In this document: positions 56,799 through 64,000 of the stretch, piece by piece | Numbering within the stretch: the first letter of the stretch is position 1 | Layout: the number at the start of each line of letters is the position of its first letter | Assembly: GCA_022760355.1 (NCBI GenBank) | Contig: JALEGB010000137.1 | Span: 1-64,000 of the forward strand | DNA from: Neomegalonema sp. | GTDB taxonomy: Bacteria; Pseudomonadota; Alphaproteobacteria; Rhodobacterales; Rhodobacteraceae | Direction: 5' to 3' | DNA: 64,000 bases | Made by a program: the position numbers and the translations under genes | Notes under the pieces: model-generated | Seen by the model: only the letters and a program-made list of their open reading frames with translations | What the model was told of the DNA's origin: nothing | Database searches by the model: none

Positions 56799-57613
56799 TC
56801 ACGCTGGATCCTGAACTGGTGACGGCCGCCCAAGAGGGTGGCCGCGACGCCCTGGAAGCGCTGGTCCGCGCGACGCAACGACCTGTGTTCAATCTCGCAA
56901 TCCGCATGCTCGGACATCCGAACGACGCAGAAGACGCGACGCAGGAAATCCTTGTGAAGATGATCACGCATCTAGGGGACGTTCGAGAGCCTGCTGCGGC
57001 GGGCGCTTGGGCGCACAAACTCGCCTGCCGTCACCTCGTGCATGTTCGGCGACAAGGAACGCTTGAGGCGCAGCGTTTCACGTTCAACGGTTTCGCGGCG
57101 GACCTGGAAGATGGCCTCGAAGAACTGCCAGACACCGCAGCTGAAGACCAGGAAACCCAAGTGCTGATCGAAGAGATTAAGGTTGGTTGCACGCTGGCGC
57201 TTCTGACCTGTCTGACGCGTCCACTCCGAGCAGCTTATATCCTCGGCGAGATCTACGATTTATCAGATGCAGAAGCTGCCGCAGCGCTCGAAATCCAGCC
57301 GGCGGCTTTCCGCCAGCGATTGCGCCGGGCTCGGGCATTGGTCACTGATTTCCTCCAAGCGCGCTGTGGGATCGTTTCTGACGCAGCCGCGTGTCGCTGT
57401 GACCGGAGAGCATCCAAAGCACAACGACATGGCAGGGTCCAAAAAGGCCGAGCGTCAATTCCTCCGACCGCACGCCCTGCGCCGACAATTGCCGAAGTTC
57501 GAACGGAAGTTGCCAAGCTCGAACAGGAGCGGGCGGCGACCGCGCTCATGCGTTCAAACGCGAGTTTTACGACGGATGTTGGCCGCTTGGTTCTTCAGGC
57601 CCTTCGACCCTAG
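56795..57613 (+). CDS. ECF-type sigma-70 factor with C-terminal extension
   Basis: RPVFNLAIRMLGHPNDAEDATQEILVKMITHLGD; sigma4 LSDAEAAAALEIQPAAFRQRLRRARA; ACRCDRRASKAQRHGR tail. Confidence 0.87.
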   Translation: MITLDPELVTAAQEGGRDALEALVRATQRPVFNLAIRMLGHPNDAEDATQEILVKMITHLGDVREPAAAGAWAHKLACRHLVHVRRQGTLEAQRFTFNGFAADLEDGLEELPDTAAEDQETQVLIEEIKVGCTLALLTCLTRPLRAAYILGEIYDLSDAEAAAALEIQPAAFRQRLRRARALVTDFLQARCGIVSDAAACRCDRRASKAQRHGRVQKGRASIPPTARPAPTIAEVRTEVAKLEQERAATALMRSNASFTTDVGRLVLQALRP

Positions 57614-57633
57614 ATCCGCCGGACGCCCGTCGG

Positions 57634-57670
57634 GCCCGTCAAACGCGCTTTTGGGGTGCGTTTGACGGGC
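57634..57670. terminator. Strong hairpin between convergent genes
   Basis: Perfect 13-bp stem gcccgtcaaacgc - gcttttggggt - gcgtttgacgggc. Confidence 0.6.
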
Positions 57671-57700
57671 TGGCGACGACCAGATTTAGGAGTTTACAAC

Positions 57701-58879
57701 CTAGCGTTCTGAATAGGGGTCGAGCGCATCCCGAAGCCCGTCGCCCAGAAAATTAAAGGCGAGAACAACGAGCACAACCGGCGCCACCGCTGTTAGCAGC
57801 CAGGGTTGCAAGGTGATGGCGCTCAAGCTCAGCGCGTCATTGAGCATCACGCCCCAGCTGACATCCGGGTAGCGCAAGCCAAGTCCCAGGAACGATAGCG
57901 CCGTCTCACCCAGAATCATCGCCGGGATCGATAATGCGGCGCTGGCGACCAGGTGGCTGGCGAAGTTGGGCAGCAGATGCCGGCGCACGACACGGCCGGG
58001 AGACGCGCCCATCAGCTCAGCGGCGCTGACGAAATCCTCCTCCCGCAGTGCGAGGAACTTGGATCGCACCGCCCGCGCGACGCCTGGCCAATCCAGCACG
58101 CCAAGGATGACCGTGATCATCAAAAAGACGCTCAGTGAACTCCAGTTCGGCGGCACAGCCGCGGCCAGAGCGAGATAGAGCGGCAGTTCCGGCAGTGAGC
58201 GCAGCACTTCGATCAGCCGCATCACCGCTGCATCCAGCAGCCCGCCGAAATAACCGGCGAGTCCGCCCAGTGTCACGCCGATCGCGAAGGAGATGAATAT
58301 CCCCAACAGCCCGACGATCATCGAAAGCTGAGCGCCGTAGAGGATACGGGAAAACACGTCCTTCCCCACCTTGTCTGTGCCGAGCAGATGCACCGAACCG
58401 CCTTCGGGCGCGCAGAACAGATGGAGCTTGGAGGTAAAGAGCCCGCCGAGAATTCGATACTCGGCCCCTTCGCAGAAGAATTTGATCGGCAGTTTGACGG
58501 AGTGGTCCTCATGGTAGGTCCAACGCATCGTGGCGAGATCCGCCTTCGCGTCGGTTTTCACCACATACGGACCGACAAAACCGCCTTCATCGAACCAGTA
58601 GATGGATTGGGGCGGCATCTGCAGATGCTCGATATCCTTCTCATTCGGTCCGTAGGGCGCAAAGAACCCCATGAAGGGCAGCATCAGATACAGCGTCAGC
58701 AGAAACACCCCCGACGCCGCCGCCAGCCGGTGACGCATCAGCCGCCGCAGCGCTAAGCGCCAGGCCGGCGCATCCAGCTCCGGACGGGCGCCGTCGGTTG
58801 GGTCGTCGTCAGGATGGTACGGCGCGCTGTCGACAAAGCGCGGACGTTTCGGCGGAGCGCCAGCCTCAATCCCTGTCAT
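57701..58879 (-). CDS. yejE: Peptide ABC transporter permease (YejE/DppC-like)
   Basis: Permease core VGLLGIFISFAIGVTLGGLAGYFGG...GASPGRVVRRHLLPN; long periplasmic insertion. Confidence 0.85.
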   Translation of the reverse strand: MTGIEAGAPPKRPRFVDSAPYHPDDDPTDGARPELDAPAWRLALRRLMRHRLAAASGVFLLTLYLMLPFMGFFAPYGPNEKDIEHLQMPPQSIYWFDEGGFVGPYVVKTDAKADLATMRWTYHEDHSVKLPIKFFCEGAEYRILGGLFTSKLHLFCAPEGGSVHLLGTDKVGKDVFSRILYGAQLSMIVGLLGIFISFAIGVTLGGLAGYFGGLLDAAVMRLIEVLRSLPELPLYLALAAAVPPNWSSLSVFLMITVILGVLDWPGVARAVRSKFLALREEDFVSAAELMGASPGRVVRRHLLPNFASHLVASAALSIPAMILGETALSFLGLGLRYPDVSWGVMLNDALSLSAITLQPWLLTAVAPVVLVVLAFNFLGDGLRDALDPYSER

Positions 58880-58892
58880 TGCATGCCCCTCG

Positions 58893-59915
58893 CTAGCGTT
58901 TGCGCGCGCCGGTGCGGATCCGCGGATCCAGCAGCGCCAGGAGAAGATCGGACAACAGCATCCCGATCAGGGTGAGAAACGCGATAAACAACAGGATAAA
59001 GCCGGACAGCAGATGGTCCTGAGATTTCAGCGCGTCGAGCAGGATTGGCCCAATCGTCGGCAGGCTCATCACCACCGAAATCAGCACCGATCCGGAGACG
59101 AGCTGCGGCAGCAAATTGCCGATGTCAGCGACAAACGGGTTCAGCGCCATGCGGAGCGGATAACGCACGATCCGCCGGATCGGCGACGCGCCTTTAGCTT
59201 TCGCCGTCGTTACGTACGGCTTGTTCAGCTCATCCAGCATGTTCGCCCGCAGCCGCTGCGACATCGCCGCCGTACCGGCGGTGCCGATCACGATGGTTGG
59301 CACAATCAGATGGGTCAGAATTGAGCCCATCTTGTCCCAACTCATGGGTTGCCCCTCGAATTCAGCCGCCATCAGGCCGCCGATCGGCAGATCAAGATGC
59401 TGCTTGCCGTAGTAAAGAAGAATCAGCGCCAACAGGAAGTTTGGCGTCGCCAGCCCGATATAACCGACAAAGGCGGCGAGGTAGTCCACCCAGCTATTCG
59501 CCTTTACGGCTGAGATCACGCCGAGCGGCAACGCCACGGCGTACACGAACAGCACCGCCGCCAGATTCACGACCAAGGTGAGCCACAACCCGTCGCCGAT
59601 CACCTCCGCCACTGATTTATTCAGCTCAAATGACCAGCCAAGCTCGCCCTGGAGCAGCCCAGTATATCCGCCCTCTCCCGGCGCGACGCCGAGCCAGATC
59701 AAATATTGCTCCCATAGCGGCCGGTCGAGTGAATAGAGCTGCTGCTTAAACAGCGCCTCGGCGATGAGGTTTTCCTGACCCGTCGCCTTCAGCTCCGCAA
59801 TCTGGTTTGAAATGAAGTCGCCTTCTGGCAGGTTGATGATGAAGAATATCAGCGCGGATATCAGCAGCAGGCTGCCCATCATCGCCAAGGTGCGGAAGAT
59901 CAGAAATCGCAACAT
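58893..59915 (-). CDS. yejB: Peptide ABC transporter permease (YejB/DppB-like)
   Basis: AVALPLGVISAVKANSWVDYLAAFVGYIGLATPNFLLALILLYY. Confidence 0.85.
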   Translation of the reverse strand: MLRFLIFRTLAMMGSLLLISALIFFIINLPEGDFISNQIAELKATGQENLIAEALFKQQLYSLDRPLWEQYLIWLGVAPGEGGYTGLLQGELGWSFELNKSVAEVIGDGLWLTLVVNLAAVLFVYAVALPLGVISAVKANSWVDYLAAFVGYIGLATPNFLLALILLYYGKQHLDLPIGGLMAAEFEGQPMSWDKMGSILTHLIVPTIVIGTAGTAAMSQRLRANMLDELNKPYVTTAKAKGASPIRRIVRYPLRMALNPFVADIGNLLPQLVSGSVLISVVMSLPTIGPILLDALKSQDHLLSGFILLFIAFLTLIGMLLSDLLLALLDPRIRTGARKR

Positions 59916-61910
59916 CTACTTCTCTCCGCTCTTTTTATCGGCGCTTTTCGAGGGCGCAAAGAAGAAGAGGTCCGGGCGATAGACGCCAAAACGCGCGCCA
60001 GGGTCCCACGCCCAGACGCCGGATTTCGGCACATTCCGCATAGCTTTGGAGACGACGACAGGTTGCGGCGCGCCGGATGCGACGCCGATGACAAAGAGCT
60101 GCTCGGCATGGATCGCGAGCATTTTCCGCCAGATCGCCGCACGCGCGTCATCGGTCGTCGCCTTCGCCCAGGCAGCGCCTAGCGCCATCAGCTTTCGTCC
60201 CTCAGGCGTATCCGGCGCCTCGCCCGATTTGCCTTTGGTTTCGAAGAACTGCCCCCATTTCGGCCACTGGAAGGAAGATTGCTGCATTGGCGCGAGGTCC
60301 AACGGCGGATCGCTTGGGGTCGGCAGACCGTTAGACCATCCGGTCCACACGGCGATCATGACCGAACCGGACTCAACGCCTTTTCGCAACGAATCTCGAT
60401 CACGCGGGCGGGTCAGCAGTCGGACGCCGATTTCGCGCCAGGTCTCGACCATCAATTCGAGCGCGTCCGCCGCCTCGGCCGGATCGCTCGCATATTCAAC
60501 GATGACCTCAAGAGGTCGTCCGTCGGGCAGGAACCGATAGCCTCGGGCGCTTTTGCGCTTCAGTCCCATCTCGTCGAGCAGCGCGTTTGCCGCCTTGAGA
60601 TCAAATTGGGTCCAAGGTTTCACAAAACCGGGATCATAGAGCGGGCTTTCCGGCAGCGGCCCATTGCCAACCGGCTTTGCGAGATCGAAATACAAAACGC
60701 GATTGATCAGCCGACGATCAATCGCCATTGAAAGCGCGCGCCGGAACCGGGCGTCGCGCAGAACCTTTCGCCAAACAGGGTCGGCATAATTCAGGTTCGG
60801 ATACAGCGCCATCTGCGACGCGTCGCCCTTGCGCCAGAGCCGCGCCTCAAACCCGCCCCGTTTTTCCTCGCTCTTCAACACCGCCATATCGGGAAAGGTG
60901 ATATTGCGCGCCTGCAGGTCGGCTTCGCCGGATGCGGATTTCGCGGCGGTCAGCGAGCTTGACGCTACGATCATCTCCAGCCGATCAATATAGGGCAGCT
61001 GCCGGCCGCGCGCGTCAATTCGATGAAAAAACGCATTCCGGATTAGAATAAAACGCCGCCCGCTCAGGTCCTTGGCAAGACGCCACGGCTGCAGCGTCGG
61101 CAGATCCGGATTATCGTTTTTATACATATTGTCGCTGTCATTGTGCAGGGCGGCCCATCCCCGCAAACCAGCTTTCTTAGCCTTCGCCTCAAGCTTTTTG
61201 ACGTCAGTATACTTGGCATGAAATTTTTTCATGTAATGGGCGGGGCGATAAATGAATGGCGGCGCCGCAGCGGCTAGCTTTTTCAGAAAATAGGGGTTGG
61301 GGCTGGACCACTCATAAATAACTGTGGTCGAGTCGGGAAATGTTACTCGCGGCGGTTCGCCATTGACCAACATAAAGCGGGGCGGCCCGCCTGGGCTCAG
61401 CTTCGGATGGTTCGCCACGTCCTCCCACCAATAGCGGAAGTCCTCGGAGGTGAAAGGCGCGCCATCCGACCATTTATGCCCAGGGCGAAGTTTAAAGACG
61501 AATTTGCGCCCCTCAAATACGTCAAAGCTCAGCAAGAGATCAGGGCGCAACGCATAGTCCGCGTCGTAACAAATCAGCCGCGCATAGCCATAGACGACAC
61601 CGAGCCGGACCCGCTTTGCTTTCTCAATGAACATGCGCCACGAGCCGCCATGAACGCCGAATTGTCGGCCGCTTTTCGTCGGGTCGACAACGCGCGGCGC
61701 CAGCGGCAATCTCTCGGCGATCGGCGGCAGCGCGCCCGCATGCGTATCGTACGCCGCCAATGTGTGCTCAATCAGGGGCGGCAGCTTCAGCAGGCGCCCC
61801 TTTTCGTCGATAAACTCGCGAGCCTCCGCGATGGGCGCGCTCACGGCGAGAAGCGCAAGCAAAGCTGCCGAATGTAGTCTGTTCCAGAAGCGCATCGACG
61901 TCCCTCCCAT
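59916..61910 (-). CDS. yejA: Peptide/microcin C-type ABC transporter substrate-binding protein
   Basis: FKLRPGHKWSDGAPFTSEDFRYWWEDV; RRALSMAIDRRLINRVLYFDLAKP. Confidence 0.83.
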   Translation of the reverse strand: MGGTSMRFWNRLHSAALLALLAVSAPIAEAREFIDEKGRLLKLPPLIEHTLAAYDTHAGALPPIAERLPLAPRVVDPTKSGRQFGVHGGSWRMFIEKAKRVRLGVVYGYARLICYDADYALRPDLLLSFDVFEGRKFVFKLRPGHKWSDGAPFTSEDFRYWWEDVANHPKLSPGGPPRFMLVNGEPPRVTFPDSTTVIYEWSSPNPYFLKKLAAAAPPFIYRPAHYMKKFHAKYTDVKKLEAKAKKAGLRGWAALHNDSDNMYKNDNPDLPTLQPWRLAKDLSGRRFILIRNAFFHRIDARGRQLPYIDRLEMIVASSSLTAAKSASGEADLQARNITFPDMAVLKSEEKRGGFEARLWRKGDASQMALYPNLNYADPVWRKVLRDARFRRALSMAIDRRLINRVLYFDLAKPVGNGPLPESPLYDPGFVKPWTQFDLKAANALLDEMGLKRKSARGYRFLPDGRPLEVIVEYASDPAEAADALELMVETWREIGVRLLTRPRDRDSLRKGVESGSVMIAVWTGWSNGLPTPSDPPLDLAPMQQSSFQWPKWGQFFETKGKSGEAPDTPEGRKLMALGAAWAKATTDDARAAIWRKMLAIHAEQLFVIGVASGAPQPVVVSKAMRNVPKSGVWAWDPGARFGVYRPDLFFFAPSKSADKKSGEK

Positions 61911-61921
61911 AGCCGCCGGCC

Positions 61922-63703
61922 CTACGCCGCCGCGCGCACGAAATGCCCAACGCCCGCCTCGATAAGCTCAGGCGCGCGCTCCCCATCAAAGCGGTACGGC
62001 TCTGGCCAACTGGACGGTTCGCCAGCGCCCGCCGCGACCGCCTTCACATCGATTTTCCGGCTGACATCCGGTTCGGGCGACGCGGCGATCAGGGCGCGCG
62101 TATAGGGGTGGCGCGGCGCGGCGAACAAGGCGCTCGGACGCGCAAGTTCCACGATCAGGCCGGAGCGCATCACAGCGACCCAGTCCGCCAGCTGCCCCAC
62201 CACCGCGAGATCATGGCTGATAAATAGATAGCTGAGGCCGCGTTCGCGCCTGATTTGTTCCAGTAATTCAAGAATTTGAGACTGAACCGAGACGTCTAGC
62301 GCCGATGTCGGCTCGTCGCATACCAGGAATTGCGGCTCTAGCATTAAAGCGCGCGCGATGGAGATCCGCTGGCGTTGTCCGCCCGAAAATGCGTGCGGAA
62401 ACCGGTCAATCATCATTGGATCGAGCCCAACCCGCCGCATCAGATCGGCGGCTCGCGCCCGACGCTCAGCCTGATCATATAATCGATGGATCTCCAGAGG
62501 CTCCGTCAAGATCTCACGCACCCGCATGCGCGGGCTCAGCGCCGCAAAAGGATCCTGCATCACGATCTGAGCCGAGCGGCGGAAGGCGCACAGTTCCTTG
62601 CGGGACAGCGCATGAACATCCAGGTCTTCACGCTGCGCATCCGGTCGAAAACGGACGGTTCCCGCCGTCGGCCTGTCCGCTGCAAGCGCGATCCGGGCCA
62701 GGGTGGTCTTGCCGGAGCCGGACTCGCCGACAACGGCGACAGTCTCGCCGCGAGGGACATCCAAATCGATTCCGCGCAGCGCCGGAAACCGGCGCGCCGG
62801 TTTGAACAGGCCGGAGCGACGCTCCTCAAAGATCCGCGTCACGCCGCGAAGACTCAAAATAGGATCGGGCGTCGACAATGACGTGATTGGCGCCGGCTTG
62901 GGCGCCATCTTGGGCGCTGCGGCGACGAGCTTTTGCGTATAGCCATGCGCCGGATCACCGACGACCTCGCCCGCATCTCCGGCTTCAACCACCCTGCCTT
63001 TGCGCATCACGACAACCGCGTCCGCCACGTTCGCGACAACGCCCAAATCATGGGTGATCAGCAGCACGCCCATGCCGGTGTCAGCCTGCAGCTGCTTAAT
63101 CAAGTTGAGCACCAGCGCCTGCGTCGTCACGTCCAGCGCTGTTGTGGGCTCATCGGCAATCAATAGTTTCGGCTGACCAATAATCGCCATTGCGATCATG
63201 GCGCGCTGACGCAGACCGCCGGACAGCTCAAACGGATATGCGCTCCAAGCTCGGCTGGGATCTGGGAAGCCGACCCTTTCGAACGCCTCGAGCGCCATCC
63301 GCTTCGCCTCCGCACGGCGCGAAACACCATGCAGCAGCGCCACCTCAGCCGTCTGCGCGCCGATCGTGTGAAGTGGCGAGAGCGCGCTCATAGGCTCCTG
63401 AAAGATCATCGAAATCTTGTCGCCGCGCAGGCGTTGCAGCTTGCGCTCCGACATTTGCAGCAGATCAACAGGCGCCGCCGCGCCAGGCTCCCAACAAAAT
63501 GCCGCCGACCCGCCGCGGATCTCCGCTTTCGGCGGCAGAAGGCCCATCACAGCCCGGCAGCTCAATGTTTTGCCCGATCCAGATTCGCCGACGATCGCGA
63601 TCGTCTCGCCTGAGTGGACGGAAAAGAACGCGCCTTCCACGGTGCATGTTTCCGCCCCCCGAAAGCCGATTCGCAAGTTCTCTACATTGAGCAATGCGCT
63701 CAT
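61922..63703 (-). CDS. yejF: Fused double-ABC ATP-binding protein (YejF/GsiA-like)
   Basis: Two Walker A motifs (GESGSGKTLSCRA, GESGSGKTTLARI) and two ABC signatures. Confidence 0.87.
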   Translation of the reverse strand: MSALLNVENLRIGFRGAETCTVEGAFFSVHSGETIAIVGESGSGKTLSCRAVMGLLPPKAEIRGGSAAFCWEPGAAAPVDLLQMSERKLQRLRGDKISMIFQEPMSALSPLHTIGAQTAEVALLHGVSRRAEAKRMALEAFERVGFPDPSRAWSAYPFELSGGLRQRAMIAMAIIGQPKLLIADEPTTALDVTTQALVLNLIKQLQADTGMGVLLITHDLGVVANVADAVVVMRKGRVVEAGDAGEVVGDPAHGYTQKLVAAAPKMAPKPAPITSLSTPDPILSLRGVTRIFEERRSGLFKPARRFPALRGIDLDVPRGETVAVVGESGSGKTTLARIALAADRPTAGTVRFRPDAQREDLDVHALSRKELCAFRRSAQIVMQDPFAALSPRMRVREILTEPLEIHRLYDQAERRARAADLMRRVGLDPMMIDRFPHAFSGGQRQRISIARALMLEPQFLVCDEPTSALDVSVQSQILELLEQIRRERGLSYLFISHDLAVVGQLADWVAVMRSGLIVELARPSALFAAPRHPYTRALIAASPEPDVSRKIDVKAVAAGAGEPSSWPEPYRFDGERAPELIEAGVGHFVRAAA

Positions 63704-63936
63704 TCTTCGCCTTCCCCGCACGCATCCAACTCGGATCGTCCCCCCGAGCCAAGGCGAAACCGATCACGATCAGCCACAGCTCAACTCACTAATAGGCGGG
63801 CTCCCCCAATCTGCGAAATAAACTCTCGCGGACTAAGATGAAATCCGGCTGAATTTCCTTGCGTTCGGGCCCTTGCGCTTCGCGCGCGGAAATAGTATTT
63901 GGCGTGCTCTCTCGGCGGATTGGCTGGGAGTTGGAT

Positions 63937-64000
63937 GGCGCGGTAGCTCAGCCGGTTAGAGCGCACGACTCATAATCGTGAGGTCGAGAGTTCGAGTCTC
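63937..64000 (+). tRNA. tRNA with CAT anticodon (Met, or Ile2 if lysidinylated), 3' end outside window
   Basis: GGCGCGGTAGCTCAGCCGGTTAGAGCGCACGACTCATAATCGTGAGGTCGAGAGTTCGAGTCTC. Confidence 0.93.

Overview
High-GC, alphaproteobacterial-type chromosomal window with about 60 supported protein genes, two tRNAs and several hairpin or palindromic elements. Blocks, left to right: (1) end of a BMP-family ABC importer; (2) a secreted caspase-like/FGE (SUMF1) fusion divergent from a compact set of uncharacterised genes, one of which I read as a membrane-anchored Lon(S16)-fold protease-like protein; (3) DctB/DctD-type two-component system and TRAP transporter dctPQM, where the DctD-like regulator has lost the GAFTGA loop and a terminator-like hairpin lies between dctP and dctQ; (4) zinc block (WD40, COG0523/CobW GTPase, znuABC-like); (5) an approximately 11 kb one-strand cluster with cyanase, two NrtABD/CmpA-like importers, orphan ANTAR (NasT-like) regulator, HCCA-isomerase/DsbA-fold protein, rhodanese, acyl-CoA-dehydrogenase-like protein and OsmC, bordered by TetR; (6) tandem SAM-methyltransferase paralogues and a large MscS channel; (7) seven-gene, mostly overlapping glycan operon plus Hpt protein and HK/RR pair; (8) mercury-type cassette (merR, merT, merF, GDCC-motif protein) without merA, plus MerR-regulated cation exporter, between palindromic repeats and tRNA-Phe; (9) conserved murA-DUF2948-UPF0262-LMWPTP-infA-maf-rng-yacG-tRNAPhe block lacking the expected hisD; (10) SRPBCC/ECF sigma pair bracketed by similar-loop hairpins; (11) yejABEF-like peptide importer and a tRNA(CAT) cut by the window end. 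The best candidate for an undescribed system is the caspase-FGE / Lon-like locus at about 2.0-7.4 kb. All family calls come from motif reading by eye; no searches were run.
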